A stretch of DNA of 64,000 nucleotides from Psychrilyobacter atlanticus DSM 19335 (GTDB lineage Bacteria; Fusobacteriota; Fusobacteriia; Fusobacteriales; Fusobacteriaceae): the NCBI RefSeq assembly GCF_000426625.1, contig NZ_KE384548.1, positions 806,001 to 870,000 of the forward strand. Reading direction: 5' to 3'. The notes below the pieces were generated by a model. The model was not told where the DNA came from. It worked only from the letters and a program-made list of their open reading frames with translations, and made no database searches. Below are positions 43,090-52,111 of this stretch, one piece after another. Both the position numbers and the translations under genes were made by a program. Position 1 is the first letter of the stretch, and every line of letters starts with the position of its first letter.

Positions 43090-44296
43090 ATATACAGGAA
43101 CAGTCCTTACTAATAAAGGGAAAAAGCTATTAGCTAGAGCGATCTTGGGAGAGGTAATAGTTTTTACCAAAGTAGAAATAGGAGAAGGGATCCTTTCTCC
43201 AGGAACAGATAAAGAAACTTTAACTTCCCTAGTAGATAGTTTTAAAATTTTAAGTATTACCAGTTCATCCAAACTACCTAATGGAGGATATAGGATAAGG
43301 ATATCCTTTAATAATAAAGGTTTTATAGATGATACATACCTAAGAGAAGTAGGAGTTTATGCCAGGGGAGAAGATGGAGTAGAGATACTTTATTCTTACT
43401 GTAATACAGATACACCTAACTTAATCCCCAATGAATCCAGTGGAATCATAGAATCCGTAGAAGATATTATCACCTATATATCAAGTGCAGCAACTATCAA
43501 TGCAGTTATAGATCAAAGTAATGTCTATGCTACCATAAAAGACCTTGTAGAAGGTCTCGCAACTAAGGAAGATAAGTTTAATAAGAATGATGCTTTTAAT
43601 AAATCATTTGGGACTATTACCGGAACAGTAATGGAAGGAGATAAAAGAGCTACCGATCTAGGAGGAGAGGGAGCTTTTAATAAAAACAGCGGATTCAATA
43701 AAAATAAGAGTGATGCAGTAAACTCAAATGATTCTAATACTTTGGCTACCAGTAAAGCAGCAAAAACTGCCTATGACAGAGGAACTAGCGGAGTTACTAA
43801 AGCGGATGCTGCTCAAAATTCAGCAAATTCAGCACAGACAAAAGCAAACCAGGCTTACACTTTAGCAAATGAAAAAGAACCTAAATTCAGTAAGAAAACA
43901 GGTTGGAATTTAGATATATCACATCTAATAAATTCATCCAGTAAAACATTAGTTGCTTCAGCATTAGCGGTTAAAATTGCTTATGATAAAGCCTTAGAAG
44001 CTCTTGGGTTAGCTAATACAAACAAGAATGCAATACAAAATAATACAGAACAAATAGAGAATTTAACAAAAGTAGTAAAAGTGAGTGGGAGTGATTTTCA
44101 AAAGTTAATTAGTATTCCTTATCCAACAGGATTCACAAGAAATAACTGTAAGGTGTCTTTTCAAGACATGGGTTCAGTTGTACATTTCATACAAGGATAT
44201 AAGGTTACAACAGATGGAAGGAACTACATAGTTAATAGATTATTAGGAACTTCAAGTGATTATATTGCAGAGATTACTTTTACAAAACAATTCTAA
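43082..44296 (+). CDS. Tail fibre protein (gpH-like)
   Basis: 404 aa. The N-terminus (YTGTVLTNKGKKLLARAILG and FTKVEIGEG) is the tail-collar attachment region (DUF3751). A middle region has repeats of FNKN and ANSAQTKANQAYTLANEK in coiled-coil form. The last 75 residues, beta-rich (NNCKVSFQDMGSVVHFIQGY), should bind the host receptor. Confidence 0.88.
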   Translation: MAKYTGTVLTNKGKKLLARAILGEVIVFTKVEIGEGILSPGTDKETLTSLVDSFKILSITSSSKLPNGGYRIRISFNNKGFIDDTYLREVGVYARGEDGVEILYSYCNTDTPNLIPNESSGIIESVEDIITYISSAATINAVIDQSNVYATIKDLVEGLATKEDKFNKNDAFNKSFGTITGTVMEGDKRATDLGGEGAFNKNSGFNKNKSDAVNSNDSNTLATSKAAKTAYDRGTSGVTKADAAQNSANSAQTKANQAYTLANEKEPKFSKKTGWNLDISHLINSSSKTLVASALAVKIAYDKALEALGLANTNKNAIQNNTEQIENLTKVVKVSGSDFQKLISIPYPTGFTRNNCKVSFQDMGSVVHFIQGYKVTTDGRNYIVNRLLGTSSDYIAEITFTKQF

Positions 44297-44333
44297 ATTT
44301 GTTTTGGTTGATAGATAAAAAGAGAGGTGGAAA

Positions 44334-44861
44334 ATGAAATATAACTTATTAAAAAAAGAAGCAGCCAATACTTGGGAAGAGGCTAAAGAAAAACATATAA
44401 AATCTGTTTCTTTGAATGAAAATAGAATCAATGGGGAATATGAAAAAGTATTTCCATATGACTATGATCCGGAAGTTCATTTTGTATATGAGGGGAAAAT
44501 AACAGGACCATATACTATTCAACCTGACTTTACTCTGTATTTTCTAAATGATAGAGAGCAAATAGAAAAAGAATATAAAGCCCTTGAAATTGGTGAGATC
44601 TTAGAAGGGGACGAAATAAAAAATATTCCCTCTCCTGGAGAATTTTATACCTGGAATAATAACACATGGATCTATGATAAACAAAGGGAGATAGATAGTA
44701 TAAATAATAGAATAAAATCCATTGAAGTTGATTTAGAAAATAAACAGGCTAGATTAGATTCCAGAGAGAAACTAGGTATGAAAGTATCTAAACCAGACCC
44801 TGAAATAGTAAGACTATTACAGCTCCATGCTGATACTTCTCAAGAACTTACTTTAATCTAA
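44334..44861 (+). CDS. Putative tail fibre assembly / fibre-associated protein
   Basis: 175 aa. FVYEGKITGPYTIQPDFTLY followed by GEFYTWNNNTWIYDKQREI and a C-terminal coiled coil resembles fibre assembly chaperones and DUF4376-like proteins. Its place directly after the fibre gene supports this. AGAGAGGTGG precedes ATG. Confidence 0.6.
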   Translation: MKYNLLKKEAANTWEEAKEKHIKSVSLNENRINGEYEKVFPYDYDPEVHFVYEGKITGPYTIQPDFTLYFLNDREQIEKEYKALEIGEILEGDEIKNIPSPGEFYTWNNNTWIYDKQREIDSINNRIKSIEVDLENKQARLDSREKLGMKVSKPDPEIVRLLQLHADTSQELTLI

Positions 44862-44876
44862 ATTAGGAGGGATTAT

Positions 44877-45176
44877 TTGGAATACAATATTACATTAGAC
44901 TTAATAACATATATTATAGTCTTAATAGCATTCGGAACTATAGGAAGTTGTTACCAGGCATATAAAGACCAGGGAACTACTAAGCCATTTTGGGCTAGGG
45001 TTATATGCGGAGCATTTGCTGGATCAGTTACAATGCTTGTTGTGTTTATATTAGGACTAGAAGGAACTCAGGCTTTTATTCATTTTGGTATCGCAGCTCT
45101 TTTAGGTCTTCTATCTGAAAAAGGAGAAACACAAAAAATAGTAGATTTGATCTTTAACAGAGGAGGAAGAACATGA
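44877..45176 (+). CDS. Holin
   Basis: 99 aa with three hydrophobic segments (about 9-27, 42-62 and 67-82) and a charged C-terminus. TTG 44877 follows AGGAGGG. The size and the overlapping endolysin gene (four bases) fit a class I holin that permeabilises the inner membrane at lysis. Confidence 0.8.
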   Translation: MEYNITLDLITYIIVLIAFGTIGSCYQAYKDQGTTKPFWARVICGAFAGSVTMLVVFILGLEGTQAFIHFGIAALLGLLSEKGETQKIVDLIFNRGGRT

Positions 45177-45688
45177 AAATATCTAAACGAGGGATAGACC
45201 TTTTAAAGCATTTCGAGAGTTACGAAATGAAGGCATATAAGTGTCCTGCAGACGTTTGGACCATTGGTTGGGGATTTACTCGGGTTGATGGTGTAAAAGT
45301 CAAAGAAGACGATATTATGACCTCAGAAGAGGCCAATCTAGAACTAATAAAGCAACTAAGAACTTATGAGAATGTAGTTAAGAAAGCCATTATGATAAAA
45401 AAGATAAACCAGAACCAGTATGATGCCTTGGTCTCTCTTTGCTATAACATTGGAGGATCCAGTTTTAGGAGATCCGATATAGTTAAACTGGTCAATAATA
45501 GAAATTTTATAGGTGCATGTCGGATCTTTAATCTATGGTCCAAGGCAGCTAAAAAAAGATCCAAAGGATTATTGAGAAGAAGGATGGCAGAAAGGAATTT
45601 ATTCTGTAGTTGGCCAGACCCAATTGTAAAAGTTGTTCCTAAAAATTACCAGGAAACATTAGAGAACTATAAGGAGAGTGAAAAATGA
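45173..45688 (+). CDS. Endolysin, T4-lysozyme type (GH24)
   Basis: 171 aa muramidase. GIDLLKHFESYEMKAYKCPA has the catalytic Glu15, and DVWTIGWGFTRVDGVKV contains the GWG region of the active site. LVSLCYNIGG and RRMAERNLFCS are family features. No signal peptide is present, so release depends on the holin. It overlaps the flanking genes by four bases each. Confidence 0.92.
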   Translation: MKISKRGIDLLKHFESYEMKAYKCPADVWTIGWGFTRVDGVKVKEDDIMTSEEANLELIKQLRTYENVVKKAIMIKKINQNQYDALVSLCYNIGGSSFRRSDIVKLVNNRNFIGACRIFNLWSKAAKKRSKGLLRRRMAERNLFCSWPDPIVKVVPKNYQETLENYKESEK

Positions 45689-45987
45689 AAGAACTATTAG
45701 GAAATGCATTACTATGGCAGGTATTATTGGGGATTATATTATTAATCTTACCATCACCACTACTGAAGAAAGCAGGAGATCAGGTAGGAGATGCCATTGA
45801 AGGAGTAGGAGGAGAAAAAGCCAGGAATGTAGCTTACAAAATTCTTACTGACTTTGCTGAAGGATTAAAGAAATCTAAACATAATGGAGATATTAATTTA
45901 ACCTCTAATTATCAGATAGACAGTGAATTGGATAAATATAAGGTGTCATTGGGTTTGGAAGATTTAAAATCAAAGGTAAAGGATTAG
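45685..45987 (+). CDS. Small membrane protein in the lysis cassette
   Basis: 100 aa. One hydrophobic segment near the N-terminus (LLWQVLLGIILLILPSPLL) is followed by a soluble part. It may be a lysis accessory protein, an anti-holin or a spanin-like protein, but no lipobox or proline-rich region is seen. Its start overlaps the endolysin stop (ATGA). A terminator follows at 46095. Confidence 0.55.
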   Translation: MKELLGNALLWQVLLGIILLILPSPLLKKAGDQVGDAIEGVGGEKARNVAYKILTDFAEGLKKSKHNGDINLTSNYQIDSELDKYKVSLGLEDLKSKVKD

Positions 45988-46094
45988 AATTTAAGATAGA
46001 CCTAATTCATCATAAAACCAAGTTATTTCAGTTTAAGATTTTTAGGAGAGCTAATTCAATAAGAGAATTGTTTTGGAGATATAAAAGATAGATT

Positions 46095-46127
46095 AAAGGG
46101 ATATTAATTTATATCCCTTTTTTTTAA
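46095..46127 (+). terminator. Terminator of the late operon
   Basis: AAAGGGATAT (46095-46104) pairs with ATATCCCTTT (46111-46120) and is followed by a T run. It ends the morphogenesis and lysis genes. Confidence 0.85.
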
Positions 46128-46199
46128 AATTGAAATTTTAAATATTATCAAGCATACTTAAATGACAATGAAAATGAAAATCAAAGGAGGGGGATAATA

Positions 46200-46904
46200 A
46201 TGAATAAAATATTATTAATATTGATAATTAGTATCAGTTTAACGAGTTATGGGAAATCAATTAACATAGAGCAATTAGAAACACGAAACGGTATAGATTA
46301 TGAGATAAGTGAAGAAACTCCATACACAGGAACAGCTATTAGGTATTACGAAAATGGTCAAATCGAATTTAAATCAAATTATAAAAATGGATTAATAAAT
46401 GGAGAATGGGTTTTTTATTATGAAAATGGTCAAATTAAATTAAAAGGAACTTGTAAAGATGGGGTACTAAATGAACAACGAAATTATTACGCAACTGGAA
46501 AAATCAGAGATAAAAAAAATTATAAAGATGGAGAACTAAATGAATGGATTTTTTATTATGAAAATGGAAAAATTAAAAGAAAATGGAATTATAAAGATGG
46601 GGGAAAAAATAGGGAATCGATTTCTTATTACACAACTGGAAAAATCAAATCTAAATGGAATTATAAAGATGAGGAAATAAATGGGGAATCGATTTCTTAT
46701 TATGAAAATGGAAAAATCAAATCTAAAGAGAATTATAAAGATGGGAAAAAAAATGGGGAATCGATTTCTTATTATGAAACTGGAAAAATCGAATCTAAAG
46801 GGAATTATAAAGGTGGAGAAAAAAATGGGGAATATATTTTATATTACAGAACTGGAAAAATCAAATCTAAAGGGAATTATAAAGATGGGAAACGAATGAA
46901 CTAA
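46200..46904 (+). CDS. Secreted MORN-repeat protein
   Basis: 234 aa with a signal peptide (MNKILLILIISISLTSYGKS). From residue 49, eight MORN2-type repeats of 23-24 residues follow, such as YYENGKIKSKENYKDGKKNG. The protein ends at GKRMN, inside a repeat, which suggests that the last repeat was cut by a frameshift or unequal crossing-over. MORN2 proteins are expanded in fusobacteria. A similar domain appears in the host protein at 60279. AAGGAGGGGGAT precedes ATG. Confidence 0.82.
   Translation: MNKILLILIISISLTSYGKSINIEQLETRNGIDYEISEETPYTGTAIRYYENGQIEFKSNYKNGLINGEWVFYYENGQIKLKGTCKDGVLNEQRNYYATGKIRDKKNYKDGELNEWIFYYENGKIKRKWNYKDGGKNRESISYYTTGKIKSKWNYKDEEINGESISYYENGKIKSKENYKDGKKNGESISYYETGKIESKGNYKGGEKNGEYILYYRTGKIKSKGNYKDGKRMN
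46344..46901 (+). repeat. Tandem 69-72-bp repeats encoding MORN units
   Basis: About eight units. The last four are close at the DNA level (GGGGAATCGATTTCTTATTA recurs), showing recent expansion. Unit lengths are multiples of three, so copy number can change without a frameshift. Confidence 0.8.
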
Positions 46905-46939
46905 TATAAAAGTCATGAAAGTTCCGTAGGAAATGGTTT

Positions 46940-47026
46940 GGAACTTTCATTTGAAAGCTTAATAAAATCAATCTTAAAAGGACGCTGCAAATTTAGCGTT
47001 CTTTCGATTTAAATTGAAAATTTTAT
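46940..47026 (+). repeat. Cassette-end sequence, copy A (with terminator)
   Basis: GGAACTTTCATTTGAAAGCT leads into AATAAAATCAATCTTAAAAG and a hairpin (AAAGGACGCT/AGCGTTCTTT). Related copies are at 48299-48374 and 51887-51924. The 310 bases up to the next gene contain no reading frame of note. Confidence 0.75.
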
Positions 47027-47215
47027 AAAAAAAAGTTTTCAATGAAATCAAAGACAGTAATTAAGAATTAAAAAAAGTCATTAGTAAGGATAACTTTTTG
47101 TTTGATGGAGAGGAAAATATAAAAATAAAGATATAAATATATATAAAGCTTTATTGAGCTAAATATTATATTAGTTTTACTTTATTATCAAAAACATAAC
47201 AAAGGAGGTATTAAA

Positions 47216-48181
47216 ATGAATAAAAGAATCAAAATAAAAAAAGAGTCTTTTTATATTCCATTCCGTGAGCATCTAGTTGATATTTTCGGAACCTTAGTTC
47301 CTGGAATTTTATTCTTAAATTTCACTATTTTTACTTTAGCTTGGCCTATATGGGCGATATTGGCAGAATTTGATGATAAGAGGTTAATGACTTATGAAAT
47401 CGCCAAAAGAATAATTAAATTTACTAAGTTTTTTAAGAGTGAAATAGGAATTGTTTTGATAATTATTAGTTATGCATTTGGGCGTATTTTCTTTCGTCTT
47501 AATAAAGACAAGGTTGATGAAGATAGTTATAGATATATTGCTCGAAAAAAACTCCTCAATAAAGAAACGTTAGAAAATTGGGTAGTTAGAAAGAAAGGAG
47601 AGGTTTCAGAAAACTGGATAGTTAGAAAAATAAAAGAAATTTCAGAATATTGGGTGATTAGAAGTACAAAAAATGAGTCACCAATTTGTGACTACCCTTA
47701 TTATTATTTATATGAATATTTAGAATCAAAAGGAATGAGTCATTTAACTAAATTTGTCCCTTGGAGGGGTGAAGATGAAGAAACATATAAATACCGAGCA
47801 ACACATCGAATTAATGCTATAAAAATTAGGCTTATGTATTATGAACCATATAGTTTCACTTATATTTTTAGAAATGAAGCACATATTCGTATGATGTCTT
47901 CAATTTGGTATGTGATGACATACATTTTAAGGCTTGGGTTAATTTTGATAATAATAAGTATAATTTTACTTTTATACTTTCCAATTGATCCAAGCTATTT
48001 AGTGACTAGACGTATTATACCTATTTTAACAAGCTTTATTATGCTAGTACTCGCATTTATTATAAAAAGGGCAATTAAAAAAATTTATCATTTCATGCGA
48101 GTAAGGGAAATTGTTCTTATATTAGAAGGTGCTTACATTGCATCAATTGAAAATCCAGATTTTCTTAAAGGGTTGAATTAA
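47216..48181 (+). CDS. Multi-pass membrane protein of unknown function
   Basis: 321 aa. Hydrophobic segments at about 25-50, 80-95, 238-258 and 262-285 suggest four membrane spans. Residues 119-148 contain three imperfect repeats (NWVVRKKGEVSE, NWIVRKIKEISE, YWVIRSTKNES). A central soluble part (about 150-230) contains several paired Tyr and Arg residues. AAAGGAGGT precedes the ATG. It is flanked by copies of the cassette-end repeat, so it is accessory cargo. A membrane effector is possible. Confidence 0.6.
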   Translation: MNKRIKIKKESFYIPFREHLVDIFGTLVPGILFLNFTIFTLAWPIWAILAEFDDKRLMTYEIAKRIIKFTKFFKSEIGIVLIIISYAFGRIFFRLNKDKVDEDSYRYIARKKLLNKETLENWVVRKKGEVSENWIVRKIKEISEYWVIRSTKNESPICDYPYYYLYEYLESKGMSHLTKFVPWRGEDEETYKYRATHRINAIKIRLMYYEPYSFTYIFRNEAHIRMMSSIWYVMTYILRLGLILIIISIILLLYFPIDPSYLVTRRIIPILTSFIMLVLAFIIKRAIKKIYHFMRVREIVLILEGAYIASIENPDFLKGLN

Positions 48182-48298
48182 TCAATAATATTAAAACAAT
48201 CTACATTTAAAAATTCTAGTATGGAGAAAGCGTTGTTCATAAATGTAAATTAGAAATTTATAATTAATAGCTAATGAACATTCCTAAATAATTCTTTC

Positions 48299-48374
48299 GG
48301 AACTTTCATAATTAACATCAATGAAATCAATCTTAAAAAGACACTAAATTTAGTGTCTTTTTATTTAAATTTTG
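48299..48374 (+). repeat. Cassette-end sequence, copy B (with terminator)
   Basis: Aligns with copy A over about 75 bases. The hairpin here is AAAAGACACT/AGTGTCTTTT. Two base pairs differ from copy A in both arms (G-C to A-T), so the stem is conserved by compensatory change. Confidence 0.75.
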
Positions 48375-48461
48375 TATGAGATTTTTTTTTTAATAATATA
48401 AACATAATGTAGATAATTACTCTTTTATGAATACTGTTACCGTCTGTTTATATCGTTTACT

Positions 48462-48998
48462 CTATAGATCTTGGCGATAACCAAACTCACTCGATAGATT
48501 TTTTATTAATAATGAGTACTTCTCTATGATAACTTTCATCTCAGTCGGCACATTAGAAAATAATTTTTCCCAGCTTTCTTCCCAATTTGGAAGTGTCTTA
48601 AGTTGATACGTGTTAGTCTTTATTTTCGCATTAGACCCTACACCTGTATAGGTTTCAAAGGCTATATTCATAAATTCTGTATATGATAAGAAAGCACTAT
48701 CAGACCAATAAGGTCGACTTATATACATGTTCCGATCAATATCTCTTTTTTTCTCTATAATTTGATTTGGAGAAAATTCCTTCCAGTCTCCAACTTGCAG
48801 TAGATATACAAAAATATCGTTCAAATCCTTACCAATAGTTTCATATATATCTACACGTTTTTTAATAATACGGTCATTCAAACTGGCCCGTTTTTCATAG
48901 TTAATCGCAATGTTTTTTGCCCAAATTCCTAATAATAGAATTATTATAGGTGTGGCAAATGGCACAATAATATCAATAATAATTTTACTAATACTCAT
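48462..48998 (-). CDS. Single-span membrane protein of unknown function
   Basis: 178 aa. ATG 48998 follows AGGGAG at normal spacing; an earlier in-frame start at 49019 is less likely. One N-terminal transmembrane segment (IIIDIIVPFATPIIILLLGI) is followed by a helical cytosolic part (YEKRASLNDRIIKKRVDIYE). It is the only minus-strand gene in the right accessory block. No family is recognised; similar small anchored helical proteins occur in phage exclusion. Confidence 0.55.
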   Translation of the reverse strand: MSISKIIIDIIVPFATPIIILLLGIWAKNIAINYEKRASLNDRIIKKRVDIYETIGKDLNDIFVYLLQVGDWKEFSPNQIIEKKRDIDRNMYISRPYWSDSAFLSYTEFMNIAFETYTGVGSNAKIKTNTYQLKTLPNWEESWEKLFSNVPTEMKVIIEKYSLLIKNLSSEFGYRQDL

Positions 48999-49244
48999 AT
49001 TAATACTCCCTTTAGACATATTTTATTTCAAGACTTAACTTTCAAATATATCTTTCATTATAAATTTAACTTTGTCAAATAAACATATGAATTTTTGCTT
49101 GATATCCATAAACCTTATTTTATCCTCACTTTTTTTGAATTTATCCATAATTATTTGATTTTATATATATTTTAATGCAAACTTAAATAAGGGTAAATAA
49201 TTTTAAATGATAGAAAAAATACTATTATAAAAAGGAGGTTTTTT

Positions 49245-50225
49245 ATGGAAAAGAAATGGTGGTATGCACCGGATTCTTTTATTAACGAAGAATCCAATTT
49301 TCAAAGTACAACAAAACGATGTAGTGAAGATAATAAATTTAAAAATGCTCAAAAATTAAGAATTACTGTAGAAGGAGCTTGGATCCATGAAAATATGGAT
49401 CGGTTAATGTGGACTAAAACTAATGACCTCATTATTTTTAGTCAAATTGGATACGGCAGTAAACCCCCAATAAAAAAAGTTCATTTCTATGAAAAAAACG
49501 TGAAAGAAAAGAAATGGATTCCCATCGTATTTCATCCTGATATTTATGCAACCTCTGATTTTAATGAATCAATAGAAGAAATAAATATAGGAATATTTGT
49601 CTATGATGAAGACGGATTAAATAAAAGTAAAGCTAGTGAGCTTTCTTCAAACTTTGCTTCCGCAGCTTCCATAGCAGCTATTGCCTTTCCTGTGCTCTTA
49701 CCTTATTCGCCTCTAATATCTAGTGTAGGGAAATCCTTAATAGGGATAATTAGTAATATGGATGACCATGATGAAATAATCAATGGAAATATAAGGTTAG
49801 CAGTTAATAAATCCTCTGATGAGGCCTACAATTTATTACAACCTGGATTTTTTGTTTGTTTTGCAGAACCAGTAGAGATAAAAAATTTAATTCTCAAAGA
49901 AGATAAGAAAGTTTATACAAAAAAAGGAGATCTGTACACTCATAATTCATATATTGTATTACGAGTAACTAAAGATACTTCAATTTCCTCTGAGTTTCTT
50001 ATTAATCAACGAATGGCAACACTCTTATCTGAACTTGAAAAAGGGAAGGGTGAAAATTCTATTCAAGCTTTAGATTTTCTTCAGGATACAATGAGTTCTT
50101 ATTCACTAATGAAAAAATTAAAACGTTATAAGGAACTCAAAAAAAAATCTATCCGTACAGAGGACGAAGAAAATCTATATCATGAATTAAGTAATGATGA
50201 TGAATTATCTGAATATTATTTGTAA
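49245..50225 (+). CDS. Unknown protein with a hydrophobic central hairpin
   Basis: 326 aa. The N-terminal half is beta-rich (LRITVEGAWIHENMDRL). The centre (about 135-175: ASAASIAAIAFPVLLPYSPL then SSVGKSLIGIISNM) is a long hydrophobic stretch like the membrane-inserting helix of a pore-former. The tail is acidic helix. AAAAGGAGG precedes the ATG. It lies 19 bases before the amidase-like gene, so they form a pair. Function is not recognised. Confidence 0.6.
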   Translation: MEKKWWYAPDSFINEESNFQSTTKRCSEDNKFKNAQKLRITVEGAWIHENMDRLMWTKTNDLIIFSQIGYGSKPPIKKVHFYEKNVKEKKWIPIVFHPDIYATSDFNESIEEINIGIFVYDEDGLNKSKASELSSNFASAASIAAIAFPVLLPYSPLISSVGKSLIGIISNMDDHDEIINGNIRLAVNKSSDEAYNLLQPGFFVCFAEPVEIKNLILKEDKKVYTKKGDLYTHNSYIVLRVTKDTSISSEFLINQRMATLLSELEKGKGENSIQALDFLQDTMSSYSLMKKLKRYKELKKKSIRTEDEENLYHELSNDDELSEYYL

Positions 50226-50244
50226 AACAAAAGGAGGGCAAAAA

Positions 50245-50841
50245 ATGAAATATAATGATTTGAAAAAACTAAAACTTAGTCCAGAAATTTGGACATTAAT
50301 CCAAAAAGGGTTGAATCATGCTGGATTTTATAACGGAACTTATTTTGGAAAACCTGGTCCTAAAACAGAAAAAGCTTACAATGCTTATATTAATAATGAT
50401 GTTAGCGAACCAAAATGGATGTCTGTAGCAAGAAACGAAATAGGAGTTAAAGATTATTCTGGCAGTGCTGATAATCCTGATGTTCTTAAATATCTTAAAA
50501 GTGTTGATACTCTCAGTGTGAGTGCTCAAAGGAGAGATGAAACTGCTTGGTGTAGTGCTTTTGTTAACTGGTGTATGGAAGAAGTTGGGATAAAGGGAAC
50601 AGAAAAAGCTAATGCTAGATCTTGGCTTAAATGGGGTAAAAAATTAGAAGTTCCTAAAATAGGTTGTGTTACTATTCTGTGGAGAGGAGACCCTAAAGGA
50701 TGGCAAGGACATGTTGGATTTTTTATAAAAGAAACTACTTCACATGTATATCTATTAGGCGGAAATCAAAGTGATGAAGTAAAAATTAAAAGATATCCTA
50801 AAGAGCGTATTCTAGGATATAGGGATATATCCCAAGTGTAA
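50245..50841 (+). CDS. TIGR02594-type peptidoglycan amidase (CHAP-like)
   Basis: 198 aa. A short peptidoglycan-binding-like start (GLNHAGFYNGTYFGKPGPKT) is followed by a cysteine peptidase/amidase: AWCSAFVNWCMEEVGIKGT with the catalytic Cys and GHVGFFIKETTSHVYLLGGN with the His. The frame is open upstream, but AAAGGAGG directly precedes ATG 50245. It has no signal peptide, so it needs help to reach the wall; the upstream pore-like protein could provide this. It is separate from the lysis cassette. Confidence 0.8.
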   Translation: MKYNDLKKLKLSPEIWTLIQKGLNHAGFYNGTYFGKPGPKTEKAYNAYINNDVSEPKWMSVARNEIGVKDYSGSADNPDVLKYLKSVDTLSVSAQRRDETAWCSAFVNWCMEEVGIKGTEKANARSWLKWGKKLEVPKIGCVTILWRGDPKGWQGHVGFFIKETTSHVYLLGGNQSDEVKIKRYPKERILGYRDISQV

Positions 50842-50969
50842 TTCTATGAGTAGAAAAAACCTTATCTAATACAAACCACAGGGACTAATATCTAGTAAAA
50901 AAACTAAATTTAATAAGGTATGCTTTCGCCAATATATAAATATTAACTGAGCTTAGGAGGAAGATGATT

Positions 50970-51824
50970 ATGGATAAGTTAAGTCCGGACACAAAATCAA
51001 AAAATACGGTTAATACAGAATTAACTAGAGAAGAAGTTGAACAGCTTCACCAAATAAAGCTCCTCGAAGAAATAAAGCGGGAATTAATTGTATGGGCCAA
51101 GCGTCAAGTATGGTTATTTTTAATTGTGATATCTATTTTAGTCGCTTTTGGTATTCATCAGACTATTGATATTTTAGTTGATCGTAAAATAAAACAGAAT
51201 ATAGCTGAGAAAGAAGCAATTATTACGCATAGTTTAGACATTATGCACGACGCTACTGTTGAAGGGACTGTTGAAGCAAAGAGAATCAAGGCTACACTAT
51301 TCAGTTTGGAAGAGATGAGATCCAGTGCTCAAGAAAGTTTAGATTTATTAAAAATAGAGGCTAATCAACTTCAAAAAGATTTTGCAAATATTAATGCAAA
51401 CATCAATAGCCTACGGGAAGGACTTAAGAAGAATACTGAAAATTTACAGATTCAAATAGGAGGGATAGCTTCTAAAACCAGCGTTGATATTTCTTCCTCA
51501 AAACAAAAAATTTTAAATTTTGAAGCTAATTCAGAATATACTGTATTGGTGTTTTATACACTTTCTCAGAAGGTTATAGCTAATGATCTTAAAGAGAGTC
51601 TTCTATCCGAAGGGTATCGTTCTTCTAGTACTGCCACAGATTTTTCAGAGCTTTCAAAGGTGTATTCATCTGGAACTATCTCTATAAATTATACAAATCG
51701 AGGAACTAATGTAGTAGAGAAGATTGAAGAAATGCTGACTAAAAAGGGTCTATCAGGCTCTTTCAAGATTCAAAAAAGTATTACTCCATTACGACGCGGC
51801 GATGTGCAAATTTTAATCTTCTGA
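50970..51824 (+). CDS. Membrane-anchored coiled-coil protein
   Basis: 284 aa. A charged N-terminus is followed by one transmembrane span (VWLFLIVISILVAFGIHQTI, about 48-67). A long coiled coil follows (about 95-175) and a C-terminal alpha/beta domain (about 190-284: YTVLVFYTLSQKVIANDLKE, LRRGDVQILIF) that resembles LytR_C or SPOR-like folds. ATG 50970 has better spacing from GGAGG than 50964. It may form a unit with the preceding pore-like and amidase genes. Confidence 0.6.
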   Translation: MDKLSPDTKSKNTVNTELTREEVEQLHQIKLLEEIKRELIVWAKRQVWLFLIVISILVAFGIHQTIDILVDRKIKQNIAEKEAIITHSLDIMHDATVEGTVEAKRIKATLFSLEEMRSSAQESLDLLKIEANQLQKDFANINANINSLREGLKKNTENLQIQIGGIASKTSVDISSSKQKILNFEANSEYTVLVFYTLSQKVIANDLKESLLSEGYRSSSTATDFSELSKVYSSGTISINYTNRGTNVVEKIEEMLTKKGLSGSFKIQKSITPLRRGDVQILIF

Positions 51825-51886
51825 TACGAATAATTACACATGGCACTTATAATATTAGCTAGAATGTATTTAATATTATTTTTTTT

Positions 51887-51924
51887 AACTTTTATTTGAA
51901 AGGCTAATAAAATCAACTTTAAAA
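51887..51924 (+). repeat. Cassette-end sequence, copy C
   Basis: AACTTTTATTTGAAAGGCTA leads into ATAAAATCAACTTTAAAAG, matching the first half of copy A; the hairpin part is lost. It is followed by GCAAGCTTAAATAAG, which recurs as GCAAACTTAAATAAG before 49245. The stretch 51825-52111 contains no gene. Confidence 0.65.
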
Positions 51925-52111
51925 GAATATTGATTTTAAGGCAAGCTTAAATAAGACTCTTCTAAAGATAATCAATATTTAGGTTTGTTTTTCTAAAAAG
52001 TTATGAATTTTTATCATAGAATATATGTAAGAAAGTTAGGGAGAATATATACTTATTTAATATCTGAATATAAAATAATTTTTTAAATAAACTTAAAAAA
52101 GGAGGAGAACT

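Noticed and set aside
46681-46899. 72-codon frame within the MORN gene
   Set aside because: It is a shifted frame of the same repeats; no own ribosome binding site.
46344-46901. Regular repeats that could be taken for a CRISPR array
   Set aside because: The units are in-frame coding repeats of MORN type, without constant repeats separated by unique spacers.
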